DNA of 35,842 nucleotides from Porticoccaceae bacterium (GCA_002702725.1 PABE01000114.1:1-35842); one strand, 5' to 3'; shown: positions 1 to 8,117, counted from the first letter of the stretch. Made by a program: numbers and translations. Notes: generated by a model not told the origin, from the letters alone.

Positions 1-1
1 A

Positions 2-76
2 AACTACGACTGGCCAACAACCTTTTACACGCGATTTTCCACAGTGACGACTGAAGAGACGGGTCGAGAATTTTAA
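2..76 (+). CDS. possible 3' end of a gene cut by the window edge
   Basis: Frame 2 is open from the first base to a TAA at 74-76 and would encode a 24-residue tail rich in Tyr, Thr and Phe. Frame 1 is also open for 17 codons, so the assignment rests only on which peptide looks more natural. The downstream gene at 115 has its own ribosome binding site. Nothing can be said about function. Confidence 0.3.
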   Translation, partial: NYDWPTTFYTRFSTVTTEETGREF

Positions 77-114
77 CGGAACAAGACAAACGCATATCGA
101 AGGAAGAGGGCAAA

Positions 115-363
115 ATGCCAACTGACTCAAATCAAATGGCTAGAACAAGGGAAATGCTTGCCGCTTCTAGGGCAGCCCGTCAGCGAGCTGTCGCGGAATT
201 TCCATTGCGTGTCGCAAGTATCGCAGCGGATCTAAAAAAGATTTGTGACCTGCGTGATAGCGGGGCTGTCGTAAGCGATTCGATGCATGAAACCATGCGA
301 TACATGGAAGATCGAATCCGCGAGTGCTATCGGGAAACATTCGGAACCGAGCTTGGTCAGTAG
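115..363 (+). CDS. small helical protein of unknown function
   Basis: An 82-residue protein starting at ATG 115, with a purine-rich GGAAGAGGG just upstream as ribosome binding site. The sequence is charged and looks wholly alpha-helical (MARTREMLAASRAARQRA near the start), with no membrane segment and no Cys pair that would bind metal. It is the first gene of the plus-strand series that runs to 11806. No family was recognised. Confidence 0.6.
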   Translation: MPTDSNQMARTREMLAASRAARQRAVAEFPLRVASIAADLKKICDLRDSGAVVSDSMHETMRYMEDRIRECYRETFGTELGQ

Positions 364-410
364 GTTATCTGAAAACGGCGTGTAACGAGTCTCGGTAGAG
401 GAGAAGCGAA

Positions 411-584
411 TTGACCACGAAACGAGAACGCGCGTTGCTCAGGCTCGCCAGGAGACGACGATCAGAGGCACGTGAGCTTCGGCGCGAGAACGCGGCTCTG
501 AGAATGCGTCTTGAGTCGTATCCCCTACTACTGCAGGCACTGGCCGTAGTGCTTCGAAACCTCCCACTCAGCGGCATCAGATAA
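411..584 (+). CDS. very basic small protein with a TTG start
   Basis: A 57-residue reading frame starting with TTG at 411, eight bases after GAGGAG. It ends with TAA one base before the ATG of the next gene, which suggests translational coupling. The N-terminal half is strongly basic (RLARRRRSEARELRRENAAL) with regularly spaced Leu, as in a short basic coiled coil. A role in nucleic acid binding is possible but is only inference. Confidence 0.55.
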   Translation: MTTKRERALLRLARRRRSEARELRRENAALRMRLESYPLLLQALAVVLRNLPLSGIR

Positions 585-585
585 A

Positions 586-831
586 ATGCACACGACCGAG
601 ACAACGAACGGCCGCGTAAGCTTCAACGGAGATTTTTCCGGAGATGCCGTGTTTACGTTCACGACTGAACTCGGGGGATTGAAGCGAATGGAAGTCCCAG
701 TCCAAGACGTTCTGGACCTGGCCGCCGAGTTCGTACGCAGAGAGCAGATCTCACACGTATCCAATCGCGGCACCTACGAAACGCTAGTTGACAAACAACC
801 TCACGATCTCAAGTCGTGGGCCGGCAGCTAA
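586..831 (+). CDS. unknown small protein
   Basis: An 81-residue protein starting at ATG 586, directly after the stop of the preceding basic protein. The first half (about residues 9-40) looks like beta strands (RVSFNGDFSGDAVFTFTTEL) and the second half is helical. A strong ribosome binding site is missing, which fits coupling to the gene before it. No family recognised. Confidence 0.6.
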   Translation: MHTTETTNGRVSFNGDFSGDAVFTFTTELGGLKRMEVPVQDVLDLAAEFVRREQISHVSNRGTYETLVDKQPHDLKSWAGS

Positions 832-890
832 GACTCCCATAACCCACGACATCACACCAATAATCCAGCAACTCAAGCACGGAGGGTGTG

Positions 891-1244
891 ATGAACCTGA
901 TTTTGTTTTGCCTATTGCTCGGGCTTCCTTCCACAAACGCCCGCAGAATACATCGTGTTGACCTCATCGAAATCAATCACGTCTGCCGCCGGGATCAAAG
1001 CCAGTTCACTCAGATCATTATCTGGGACTGGTCACCGACGCTGAACCAGTACGTCGTTGTGGCGTGGCAGAACTCGCCGCCAGAGCCGATCATTAGCCGC
1101 GCTGGTGGAAGCTACCAGTTCCGCTGGAGGCTCACGGATCAAATCGTTCGGGCTGACAGCTACCGTGAGACCTGGACGCTAAACGACCCGGAACTGGACA
1201 ATCGCAAGGTCTGGCCAGTAGAACGACGGAGGCAACTGTGGTGA
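891..1244 (+). CDS. secreted or membrane-anchored protein of unknown function
   Basis: A 117-residue protein. ATG 891 is preferred to the adjacent GTG 888 because GGAGGG lies seven to eight bases upstream. The N-terminus is a short hydrophobic stretch (NLILFCLLLGLP) followed by a small-residue region and Arg-Arg, like a signal peptide. The mature part is rich in Trp and Tyr (IIIWDWSPTLNQYVVVAW). Its stop overlaps the start of the next gene, a small membrane protein, so the two probably form a pair. No family recognised. Confidence 0.6.
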   Translation: MNLILFCLLLGLPSTNARRIHRVDLIEINHVCRRDQSQFTQIIIWDWSPTLNQYVVVAWQNSPPEPIISRAGGSYQFRWRLTDQIVRADSYRETWTLNDPELDNRKVWPVERRRQLW

Positions 1245-1429
1245 AAATTGCTCGCATACTTCTAATCGGCTACTTGGTGGCCGCAGTCACCACGACGGTG
1301 TTTCTTCTGGTCGTCTCGTACCGAGCTGACGCAGATATGGGCTTCTTCGAGGCCGTCACCTACGGCATGAGCTGGCCAGTCACCTGGCTGCTCGGCCTCA
1401 TCTTCTGGCTCGCCGCCGAGAACCGCTAA
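1241..1429 (+). CDS. small membrane protein with two transmembrane segments
   Basis: A 62-residue protein starting at GTG 1241, eight bases after GGAGG; GTG 1238 is an alternative one codon earlier. The start overlaps the TGA of the upstream gene. Hydrophobic segments lie at about residues 6-26 (ILLIGYLVAAVTTTVFLLVV) and 43-57 (PVTWLLGLIFWLAA). The size and layout would fit a holin-like or other small phage membrane protein, but no lysis gene was recognised nearby. Confidence 0.6.
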   Translation: MKIARILLIGYLVAAVTTTVFLLVVSYRADADMGFFEAVTYGMSWPVTWLLGLIFWLAAENR

Positions 1430-1454
1430 CTGACTTTTACACGGGAGATCCGTA

Positions 1455-1802
1455 ATGCGTACGATCATCGCCGGAGGCCGAAACTACCACCTCTCACAAG
1501 CCGACTACGCGTTCCTTGACGAACTTGTCGACTCGATCACCGAAGTCGTCTGCGGCGGCGCCCAGGGGGCTGACGAGTGTGGCCGGAACTGGGCCATCCT
1601 AAACTCCATCCCCGTGAAGATGTTCCCGGCCAACTGGACAGACCACGGTAGAGCGGCCGGGCCCATCAGGAATCGCGAAATGGCCGCATATGGCGATCGA
1701 CTGATTGCATTCTGGGACGGCCAGTCGCGCGGCACAAAAAACATGATCGAGGAGGCCAAGAAGCAAGGCCTCGAGGTTATCGTAAGGAAACCCGGCGAAT
1801 AG
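1455..1802 (+). CDS. DUF2493 family protein (YpsA-like SLOG nucleotide-binding fold)
   Basis: A 115-residue protein with the full set of DUF2493 motifs. These are a beta strand with IIAGGRNY at residues 4-11, CGGAQGADECG at 33-43, AGPIRNREMA at 68-77, and a C-terminal DRLIAFWDG at 81-89 followed by GTKNMIEEAKKQG. The SLOG superfamily binds nucleotides or their derivatives in a Rossmann-like pocket, and phages carry small members of unknown substrate. Length matches the family. GGGAGAT lies upstream of ATG 1455. The role in this phage is not known; sensing or cleaving a nucleotide derivative is inference. Confidence 0.85.
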   Translation: MRTIIAGGRNYHLSQADYAFLDELVDSITEVVCGGAQGADECGRNWAILNSIPVKMFPANWTDHGRAAGPIRNREMAAYGDRLIAFWDGQSRGTKNMIEEAKKQGLEVIVRKPGE

Positions 1803-1851
1803 CGGCCGATCCTGGCCAAGGAAACTTTTTTGAGAATCTGCTCTGAAGGTG

Positions 1852-1928
1852 TTGACTTGCTGTTGCCGTTTTGAATAATGGCAAATGCCGCAAGTAAAGT
1901 TTCCTTCCTTCAGCCAAAGGGCAAAGCC
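1852..1928 (+). promoter_or_regulatory. promoter and degenerate GTCGCAAG-type leader
   Basis: TTGACT (1852-1857), 16 bases, AATAAT (1874-1879), with TTGCCG in the spacer. A variant loop word GCCGCAAG follows at 1887-1894, then GTTTCCTTCCTTCAG. The leader contains an in-frame ATG at 1878 that would extend the next gene. Because that ATG lies inside the -10 box, it cannot be a normal start on this transcript. Confidence 0.7.
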
Positions 1929-2543
1929 GTGCAGCTGAGACAGATCAAGTGTCTTCGTCGGCACAAGCCGCCAACACTCAATGCCATCAAGCATTACCTC
2001 TACTGCAATCCAGACGGCCGCGATGTCGTAAACGGTCGCCGCTGCGTCAAATACGTGAAGACGCGGTTGTTGTACGCGACGATCACGCAGGGGTGGCTGA
2101 CTGACGCACACTTCTTGATGCGGATCCCGGAGACCGGATCACTTCAGGCCAAACTCGACGCGATCGTCGCCGAGATCTGCAGCGGCAAGAACAAGCTGAA
2201 AGAGACTTTGCCGGATCCGGCTGAGTGCCCATCGGTTCCGCTGAATGGAATCATGCCAAAGTTTCGTCCAAACAGCGATTTCGAGCTTGTGCCGAGCGAA
2301 ACCGGTGTCACGGATCTACCCGAACCGGACGTGAGCACACGATACGGTCGGACTGGGCACTTGCGGACGATCCTTCCGCATTCGAGCGAACCGCACAAGC
2401 ACTACCGTTTCGACGCCAATCTCTGGCGGTTCATGCAGATGCACTGGCCACAGGCCGAGTTGTCGGTGTGGGATAACGGCGCGGGTCATTACCTCACCGC
2501 GTGGGTAAATGATGACCTAGTCGGTTTGACAATGGGTGTGTAG
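1929..2543 (+). CDS. unknown protein, 204 residues, GTG start
   Basis: The start is placed at GTG 1929, after AAAGGG. The longer ATG at 1878 sits in the promoter -10 box. The protein begins with a basic region (QLRQIKCLRRHKPP), has a mixed middle with SLQAKLDAIVAEICSGKNK as a helix, a Pro-rich linker, and a C-terminal part with many aromatic residues (YRFDANLWRFMQMHW, GAGHYLTAWV). The stop comes shortly before the start of the large 2572 gene, so they are probably co-transcribed. No family recognised. Confidence 0.7.
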   Translation: MQLRQIKCLRRHKPPTLNAIKHYLYCNPDGRDVVNGRRCVKYVKTRLLYATITQGWLTDAHFLMRIPETGSLQAKLDAIVAEICSGKNKLKETLPDPAECPSVPLNGIMPKFRPNSDFELVPSETGVTDLPEPDVSTRYGRTGHLRTILPHSSEPHKHYRFDANLWRFMQMHWPQAELSVWDNGAGHYLTAWVNDDLVGLTMGV

Positions 2544-2571
2544 CAGAGAGTTTAGTTTTTCACCACTTGCA

Positions 2572-4626
2572 ATGGGTAACGGAGCAATGCAAACAAAAGT
2601 CCGAGTCAGTACGTTTCAGCCGTTTGCGAAAGCAATCAACCGTCAATTTGAGTCGATGTCCGCGAATGGCGATCCGCTGTTTGTCGTTGACATCAGCCGA
2701 GACGATCTCTGGGCACACTACCTCAATTCATTTCCACCAGGATCGAATCCGATCTTCCGCACAAATACGGAGCATGACTGCAGTTGCTGCCGGCACTTCG
2801 TGAAGAATGTCGCCGGCGTCGTCCGCATAGTAGACGGAAAGCTTGTCTCAGTCTGGGATGTCGAAGGTTTGGCGTCGCCGTACAAAGAGGTGGCGGAAGC
2901 GATGTCGCAAGTCGTCAGACGGGCGCAGATTGCCGGCGTATTCCGCACAAGCTTCAGTCAATTCGGTGCCGAACGGACGACCGAATGCTCAGATGGTGCC
3001 GAGATCGACTGGCATCACTTCTACTGCTACGTTCCGAAAGCGTATCAGACGCTGAATGTCGACGCCGAAATCGGCAACGTCAATTCGATCGCTGGCGTGT
3101 TCCGTCGTGGTCTGGAAGAACTGACGTCTGAGTCTCTTGAAGACATCCTCTCACTAATCGAAGACAAGCAGCTGTACCGTGGCGAAGAGCACGAACGGAG
3201 CGTAAGGGGATTCCGAGACCTTCATCGGAAGTACCAGGAACTTGCCGGCTTGCCGTCACGGGCGTTATGCGAACGTTACCGACATCTTTTTGTCTGGGAT
3301 AACGTGTTCTCGCCGGCTGCTCGGTTCCGAAACAGTGTGATCGGTACGCTTGCCCAAGACCTGTCGGAAGGTGTTGAACTGGAAACAGCGGTCAAGTCGT
3401 TCGAGAGCAAGGTTGCACCGCAGAACTACAAGCGGCCGAAGTCGCTGATCACGCCGCGTATGATCGCGGCGGCTATGGAAACGATCGAAGGCCTTGGGTT
3501 GGAAGACGCGTTGCACCGTAGGCATGCGACATTCTCTGACGTCAGCGTGAACAACGTACTATTCGTTGATAACGAGATCCGTGGGCGAATGCGTGATGGA
3601 GGCGTGGCCGACTTGCTTATGCAAGAGGCCAGAGTGCCAACGCCGTCGTTCGATTCCGCGACGGAAATCAGTATCGACGAGTTTCTGAGCAATGTGGTCC
3701 CGACGGCCGATTCTATTGACATGCTGCTGGAAAACCGCATGACCGGAAACTTCGCCAGCATCACGGCACCAGCAATCCCAGAGGCAAAGCGGATCCTGAA
3801 ATGGAGTAACAACTTTGCTTGGACGTACGACGGCAACGTGGCCGACAGCATCAAGGAACGGGTCAAGCGGGCTGGCGGCAAGATTGACGCGTACTTCCGA
3901 GCCAGCCTCAGCTGGTACAACTACGATGACCTCGATATCCACATGCGTACTCCGCGTGGAGATCACATCTACTTTGGCCGAAAGGCCGGCATTCTCGACG
4001 TTGACATGAATGCCGGTAGCGGACGAAGCCGCGAGCCTGTTGAAAACATGGTTCTCGACAAGTTACACGACGGGGTGTACAGCATTTGGGTCAACCAATA
4101 CTTCCAGCGCGAGACCTCAAACGTCGGCTTTGAGGTAGAGCTTGAGTGCGACGGGATTCTGGAGCACTTCTCATACGACAGACCAATGCGATCTGACGAG
4201 AACGTAGACGTATTCAAGGTCCGCGTTGAGCGAGGCCAGATCAAAGAGGTAGTTCCCTCTAGCAAAGTGAAGTCGACCGCCAAGTCAATTGAGAAGTGGG
4301 GCCTGACGACGAACAACCTCGTCCGCGTGAACACGCTGCTGCTGAGCCCGAACCACTGGGATGACAACAGCGTCGGTAACCGGCACTGGTTCTTCATCCT
4401 CGATGGATGTCACAACCCTGATCCGATCCGAGGGTTGTACAACGAGTTCCTACAGCCGTCGCTGGAGCAGCACCGCAAAGTGTTCGAGGTGCTCGGTGAC
4501 AAGCTAAAGTGCCAGCCGTCTGACGACCAACTCAGCGGGGTTGGTTTCTCCTCAACTCGAAAAGACACGGCGGTGGTCGTCGTGCAATCGGGCACAAAGA
4601 AGCGCCCGTACAAGATCGTCTTCTAA
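2572..4626 (+). CDS. large phage protein with a C-terminal YfaP/DUF2135-like beta domain
   Basis: A protein of about 684 residues. ATG 2572 is chosen; ATG 2536 overlaps the previous gene and ATG 2587 is an alternative. Near residues 65-72 there is a Cys/His cluster (HDCSCCRHF). At about residues 440-555 the pattern SWYNYDDLDIHMRTPRGD, then LDVDMNAGSG and REPVEN, resembles the DUF2135/YfaP fold, where an Asp-rich strand is followed by P-G and a Glu before an Asn. The middle is helical. The gene is paired with the coiled-coil protein at 4669. Function is unknown; a structural or host-interaction role is only a guess. Confidence 0.75.
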   Translation: MGNGAMQTKVRVSTFQPFAKAINRQFESMSANGDPLFVVDISRDDLWAHYLNSFPPGSNPIFRTNTEHDCSCCRHFVKNVAGVVRIVDGKLVSVWDVEGLASPYKEVAEAMSQVVRRAQIAGVFRTSFSQFGAERTTECSDGAEIDWHHFYCYVPKAYQTLNVDAEIGNVNSIAGVFRRGLEELTSESLEDILSLIEDKQLYRGEEHERSVRGFRDLHRKYQELAGLPSRALCERYRHLFVWDNVFSPAARFRNSVIGTLAQDLSEGVELETAVKSFESKVAPQNYKRPKSLITPRMIAAAMETIEGLGLEDALHRRHATFSDVSVNNVLFVDNEIRGRMRDGGVADLLMQEARVPTPSFDSATEISIDEFLSNVVPTADSIDMLLENRMTGNFASITAPAIPEAKRILKWSNNFAWTYDGNVADSIKERVKRAGGKIDAYFRASLSWYNYDDLDIHMRTPRGDHIYFGRKAGILDVDMNAGSGRSREPVENMVLDKLHDGVYSIWVNQYFQRETSNVGFEVELECDGILEHFSYDRPMRSDENVDVFKVRVERGQIKEVVPSSKVKSTAKSIEKWGLTTNNLVRVNTLLLSPNHWDDNSVGNRHWFFILDGCHNPDPIRGLYNEFLQPSLEQHRKVFEVLGDKLKCQPSDDQLSGVGFSSTRKDTAVVVVQSGTKKRPYKIVF

Positions 4627-4668
4627 CTTTCGTTTCGGTTTTCTGACCACCAAGAAGGAAATAGTGCA

Positions 4669-5070
4669 GTGGATATTTTTGCCAAAGCTACCAAGATCAA
4701 GTTGCGTTTTGATTCCAGCGTTGGCGCGCTGGCCGTTGAACAGCTGTGGGATCTGCCCCTGACCAGCGAGCGGAAAGTCAACCTCGACGGCCTGGCCCGA
4801 GCGGTCAACCGTGAACTGAAAGAGACCGCTGAAGAAAGTTTCGTGCAGACCAAACCGGACCCACGCCGGGAGCAACTTTCGCTTCAACTGGAAATCCTCA
4901 AATTCATCATTAACTTCCGGCTCGATGAGAACCGGAAGAAGACGCAGGCCGCTCAACTCGAAACTGAACGCGAGCGGCTGAAGAGCATCCTCGAGACCAA
5001 GAAAGCACAGGCTCTCGAGAACCTCAGCGTCGAGGAAATTGAACAGCGACTCGCGTCGCTTGGCGCCTAG
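4669..5070 (+). CDS. coiled-coil phage protein of unknown function
   Basis: A 133-residue protein with GTG start 4669, about ten bases after AAGGA. The N-terminal third is mixed (IFAKATKIKLRFDSSVGALAVEQLWDLPL). From about residue 80 the sequence is a continuous charged helix (NRKKTQAAQLETERERLKSI) ending in a short helical segment (SVEEIEQRLASLG). It follows the large 2572 gene by 42 bases and is probably translated from the same message, so the two products may interact. No family assigned. Confidence 0.7.
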   Translation: MDIFAKATKIKLRFDSSVGALAVEQLWDLPLTSERKVNLDGLARAVNRELKETAEESFVQTKPDPRREQLSLQLEILKFIINFRLDENRKKTQAAQLETERERLKSILETKKAQALENLSVEEIEQRLASLGA

Positions 5071-5417
5071 TCTCTTCCAGCAAGCGACCAAGGCATACGA
5101 TTGATCTGACACTTGGACCACCGGAGCGACGAGTAGATCGGCAGACGAGGGTGAGTCGACAGCGAACCCGCCGGTGAAGTTTGAGACGTGAGGCAGGCTA
5201 CCGATCGGCCAGAACCACAGGGGATGTCCAATGAAGCGCTAATTGATGCCGGAGGGCGAAACACTCCAACATGAAATAAGGGCACGCCACTGTTGCCGTG
5301 GTGGCCACCTGGGGCCAGGGAATCGACCAGGACTTGAAAGGCTACTGGCTTTAGCGAACAGCGAGCCGGCATTGATCCGACGCCAGCGGGGAGCCGATCG
5401 CTTTTTATTTTGGACCT
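5071..5417 (+). other. 347-base gap without a convincing gene
   Basis: Open frames here (a 16-codon frame at 5223, a long minus-strand frame) lack ribosome binding sites and look random. The segment contains short complementary stretches, for example GATCGGC at 5136-5142 and GCCGATC at 5393-5399, and ends in a T-rich run (TTTTTATTTT from 5402). It could be a transcribed structured leader of the 5421 gene, but no known RNA class was recognised. Confidence 0.4.
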
Positions 5418-5420
5418 GTG

Positions 5421-5858
5421 ATGACGAAGCTCACGAGACAGCAGCTGCCGACACTTGTGGAAGTCTCCACTGTGATCCGAACCGTAAACGGCCGGACTGT
5501 TGAGCGACGCGCCCGTGAGCACCTCAACGTCAGAATTGTGCGAAGTGATCTATCACTCTACGAAGACGACCAAGTTGACATTGAGGAAATGTCCATCGAG
5601 GTCGGAAACGGGGTGGATCACGCGGGGAAGAAGCGATGGTTCATAAACGCTATTCGGCTCCGCGTTTGGGATAAGCATATTGGCTATCGGGCCAGTCGCG
5701 ACAACTCGGCACAGGGCATTCGAATCGATTTGAGCATTCAGCTGTCTGGCCGCGATCAAGAGGTCTTCGGCCAGCGGTTCAAACTGCACGACTCATTCGA
5801 AGAGGGCCATCGTGACGGCAAGCAGAAGTCAACGACGCTTTTCTTTGTGGGCATCTAA
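5421..5858 (+). CDS. unknown protein, 145 residues
   Basis: ATG 5421 is preferred; GTG 5418 lies directly before it. A beta-rich, charged protein with a basic N-terminal half (TVNGRTVERRAREHLNVRIVR), an acidic patch (YEDDQVDIEEMSIEV) and a C-terminal strand ending in TTLFFVGI. No membrane segment and no metal motif. It is followed after 20 bases by the zinc-ribbon/HTH gene at 5879. No family recognised. Confidence 0.65.
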   Translation: MTKLTRQQLPTLVEVSTVIRTVNGRTVERRAREHLNVRIVRSDLSLYEDDQVDIEEMSIEVGNGVDHAGKKRWFINAIRLRVWDKHIGYRASRDNSAQGIRIDLSIQLSGRDQEVFGQRFKLHDSFEEGHRDGKQKSTTLFFVGI

Positions 5859-5878
5859 CAATACAAACGGAGCGAGAA

Positions 5879-6439
5879 ATGATCGTCTGCCCTGAATGCC
5901 GTGGTGAACGGAAAATAAGAACCTTTGGGGTCGTCTGTATTCCTGGTTTTGGTGCAAGTGACCCGTCTGGCCATATTTGGTGCCCTTTATGCGATGCGAC
6001 TGGATCCATATCAGAATCGCGAATGCGGCTTTTTAAACTTGGCCAGAACATACGAGAATACCGAGAACGTACTCTCAGTCTTGGGTTGCGGGAAGCCGCA
6101 GAGAAATGGGGGACAACACCGTCGAAACTTACTGCAATTGAGAGTGGCCTTGCGGAAAGTGAATGGAGACCACCTGGGTTTCCGAAACATCTTGAAATTC
6201 AGCCGCCAGTAAAAGAGGGATGGGTTGTTAACGGCTGCGATGATCGCCGCCTTCTGCATGACGACGAGCAGTTTCGGAAGCGCGCTCTGGAAGCACTCTA
6301 TATTGCTATAGACCCAGGTGGAGGGCGAATGATGTCGCAACTGGAGCGTAACGAGATGTTTAGGCTCATAGGTCTTGTTGACGAACTGTCTTTCTCACTT
6401 GTTGGCGGGGTTCCGACAGCTCACGAGCGGTTTACATGA
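5879..6439 (+). CDS. zinc-ribbon plus XRE-like helix-turn-helix protein
   Basis: A 186-residue protein starting at ATG 5879 after GGAGCGAGAA. Two CxxC pairs, C4-C7 (CPECRGERK) and C35-C38 (CPLCDATG), form a DnaJ-type or rubredoxin-like zinc knuckle. Residues about 53-95 (LGQNIREYRERTLSLGLREA, then KWGTTPSKLTAIESG) follow the XRE/Cro helix-turn-helix pattern with its final IESG. The C-terminal 90 residues are unassigned. A sequence-specific DNA-binding regulator is the best reading. Its stop overlaps the start of the next gene. Confidence 0.7.
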   Translation: MIVCPECRGERKIRTFGVVCIPGFGASDPSGHIWCPLCDATGSISESRMRLFKLGQNIREYRERTLSLGLREAAEKWGTTPSKLTAIESGLAESEWRPPGFPKHLEIQPPVKEGWVVNGCDDRRLLHDDEQFRKRALEALYIAIDPGGGRMMSQLERNEMFRLIGLVDELSFSLVGGVPTAHERFT

Positions 6440-6684
6440 TGCCGCAAAAAATTAAGAGCGCCGTGCGATTCGCGTTCAAGTGCCTGCGCGGCATGACAAC
6501 GGCTGCGATATTCTGCATAGCAGCACCCATGTATGTAATGTGCAGTCCGATCTGGATTGTCGGAGCTGCGTACAACTGGGCCAATGACCAGCACGACCGA
6601 CCCTTCAAATCACACTTCTACTGGCTTGCGTTCAAATCTGAGCACGAGCGGGAACGTTGGTTAGAGTCTGGCAAAGAGTGGTAA
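6436..6684 (+). CDS. small membrane protein
   Basis: An 82-residue protein whose ATG 6436 overlaps the TGA of the upstream gene. A hydrophobic segment at about residues 19-46 (GMTTAAIFCIAAPMYVMCSP and IWIVGAAY) is long enough for one or two membrane passes. The C-terminus is charged and aromatic (FYWLAFKSEHERERW). No family recognised. Confidence 0.6.
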   Translation: MMPQKIKSAVRFAFKCLRGMTTAAIFCIAAPMYVMCSPIWIVGAAYNWANDQHDRPFKSHFYWLAFKSEHERERWLESGKEW

Positions 6685-6712
6685 CTAGCTTCACATCCCA
6701 AACGGAATTGAT

Positions 6713-6922
6713 ATGACCTACATCGACAAACGCATGGCGATGATATTCAACGAGTGGGCCCGGCGGTACAGCGAGTCGCCGGAGAGTTTCACGGAGGTGC
6801 TCGACGCAGACGGCAAGCCAATTGAAGACTACGGCGAATGCTGCGTGGAGACATTCAAGTCCATCGCCGATGAAATGGACGCGAAAGGTCTTCTGCCGAC
6901 GGGCCCCGACAATGCACGGTAG
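6713..6922 (+). CDS. unknown small acidic protein
   Basis: A 69-residue protein starting at ATG 6713, after AAACGGAATTGAT, a weak ribosome binding site. It is acidic and mainly helical (KRMAMIFNEWARRYSE, VETFKSIADEMDAKGL). It overlaps the next gene by 11 bases, a layout typical of phage operons. No family recognised. Confidence 0.6.
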   Translation: MTYIDKRMAMIFNEWARRYSESPESFTEVLDADGKPIEDYGECCVETFKSIADEMDAKGLLPTGPDNAR

Positions 6923-7112
6923 CCTTCGAAGCATTGTCGGCCGGGTTGAGCGACTGGTTGACATCGAGCTCGCCGCGCGAGAGTTGCTTGAGCAAATCGC
7001 CGTGTCTGATGCGGCCGAGGGCGTTGGCGATCGGACTCCAGAGGAAAATGCCGCGATTGCGAATCTTGAGAAAGCCGTCATCGGCGTCTCTACCAGAAAG
7101 GTCTCGCAGTGA
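6912..7112 (+). CDS. unknown small helical protein
   Basis: A 66-residue protein starting at ATG 6912 inside the end of the previous gene. Its TGA overlaps the GTG start of the next gene. It is largely one helix (RVERLVDIELAARELLEQIA) followed by TPEENAAIANLEKAVIG. No binding motif is visible. The nested overlaps on both sides support it as a real coding unit. Confidence 0.55.
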   Translation: MHGSLRSIVGRVERLVDIELAARELLEQIAVSDAAEGVGDRTPEENAAIANLEKAVIGVSTRKVSQ

Positions 7113-7468
7113 ACGACCAAGCCAAAAAGTTTCTCTACGTGATTCCGGAAAAGAAACCGACCGGCTGGTTCATTCTTCCAGACGGCCGAAAGGTCAACAG
7201 ACACGGGTGGATCACACACGACACCAGAGTTCGTCTGACATACCACTACACCAGAGTCGTGCTGAAGACCCGCTGGGTAACGTACGGCCCGGAAGACATC
7301 GACTACCTCGTCTACGCCGGCCTCATCAAGGAAGAATTTGCCGCTCCGCGTGACCAAGGCTCGAATCTAACCCCCGCCATGAGCCTTAGGTTCATGTCAC
7401 TCGACCCAGGCCCCATCGGTTCCTGCTGGGGATACGCCAGCGTAAAGCCGCCGAGAGATGGCGACTAG
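7109..7468 (+). CDS. unknown protein, 119 residues
   Basis: A GTG start at 7109 overlapping the preceding stop. The protein is rich in Tyr, Trp and Lys/Arg (PTGWFILPDGRKVNRHGWIT, VLKTRWVTYGPEDIDYLVYA) and probably folds as a small mixed domain. It is the last gene before a promoter at 7498, so it ends the first long transcription unit of the window. No family recognised. Confidence 0.6.
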   Translation: MNDQAKKFLYVIPEKKPTGWFILPDGRKVNRHGWITHDTRVRLTYHYTRVVLKTRWVTYGPEDIDYLVYAGLIKEEFAAPRDQGSNLTPAMSLRFMSLDPGPIGSCWGYASVKPPRDGD

Positions 7469-7497
7469 ACTATTTTTGCCATTTTCTTTTGTCGCCA

Positions 7498-7558
7498 TTG
7501 ACCGCCATTTGCCGATCAGTATAATACTTGACGTCGCAAGCAAGTCTACTGAGCCGTG
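7498..7558 (+). promoter_or_regulatory. promoter and GTCGCAAG leader
   Basis: TTGACC (7498-7503), 16 bases containing TTTGCCGAT, TATAAT (7520-7525). Directly after the -10 box lies the stem ACTTG/CAAGT (7526-7530 and 7541-7545) around ACGTCGCAAG. In this copy the left stem arm overlaps the region where transcription should begin, so it could act as DNA rather than RNA. GTGAGGG precedes the next gene. Confidence 0.8.
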
Positions 7559-7566
7559 AGGGCAAA

Positions 7567-7872
7567 ATGACCATTCAATACCAGCTGGCCAATGGCGCGA
7601 TCGTAAAGCCGGCCAAGGACTGCAACTGCGTGACCCATGAGGGCCCGCACTGGTTGCACATGGACCGACTGGACGCCGACAGCGAGCGGGCTGAGTACGA
7701 CTTGATCGAGGCCGAACTCGCTCGTGTCGAAGCCGACGGCGGATTCAAGTGCCTGCAGCACAAGTCCAACATCAACCATCGCATGGTACATCTCGCCAAG
7801 CGGGCGATGCGTCGACTCCAAGAGAAGAAACGAATCATGCAATCCCTGCAGATCGTTCGTATCATCACATAA
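7567..7872 (+). CDS. unknown protein, 101 residues
   Basis: ATG 7567 is chosen because GAGGG lies six bases upstream; an earlier in-frame start at 7528 falls in the promoter/leader. The N-terminal part contains CNCVTHEGPHWLH, a Cys/His group that could bind metal. The rest is charged and helical (AEYDLIEAELARVEADGGF and HLAKRAMRRLQEKKRIM). First gene of its transcription unit. No family recognised. Confidence 0.65.
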   Translation: MTIQYQLANGAIVKPAKDCNCVTHEGPHWLHMDRLDADSERAEYDLIEAELARVEADGGFKCLQHKSNINHRMVHLAKRAMRRLQEKKRIMQSLQIVRIIT

Positions 7873-7890
7873 CCACGAAGGGGCACGGTC

Positions 7891-8106
7891 GTGCAGTTCA
7901 GTGACATTTGGAATCGGTTGTGCCAGAAACAGGAACGTCTCAATGACGGAGACGCCGAGGTTACCTTCAAGTCCGAAAACCTGAAGAAACTTCTGCGTCA
8001 GGTCTATGACCAAGGCGAGAGTGCCGGCCGCAAAGCTGGCGAGGCGAAAGCCGCATCCAACTCACAGCAATACAGCGACTTCTTTTCGTCGATGTTTGGC
8101 CAGTAG
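7891..8106 (+). CDS. unknown small protein, GTG start
   Basis: A 71-residue protein starting at GTG 7891, with AAGGGG about ten bases upstream. It is helical in the middle (SENLKKLLRQVYDQGESAGR) and ends in a polar, aromatic tail (SQQYSDFFSSMFGQ). It follows the 7567 gene by 18 bases and is probably co-transcribed. No family recognised. Confidence 0.6.
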   Translation: MQFSDIWNRLCQKQERLNDGDAEVTFKSENLKKLLRQVYDQGESAGRKAGEAKAASNSQQYSDFFSSMFGQ

Positions 8107-8117
8107 ACCTGGCCATA

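Noticed and set aside
1599-2111. Minus-strand frame of 170 codons
   Set aside because: It lies opposite the DUF2493 gene and the promoter/leader at 1852, both of which have strong independent support.
5067-5522. Minus-strand frame of 151 codons over the 5071-5417 gap
   Set aside because: It overlaps the true 5421 gene, lacks a ribosome binding site, and its composition (Ser, Pro, Arg, Cys) is that of a shadow frame.
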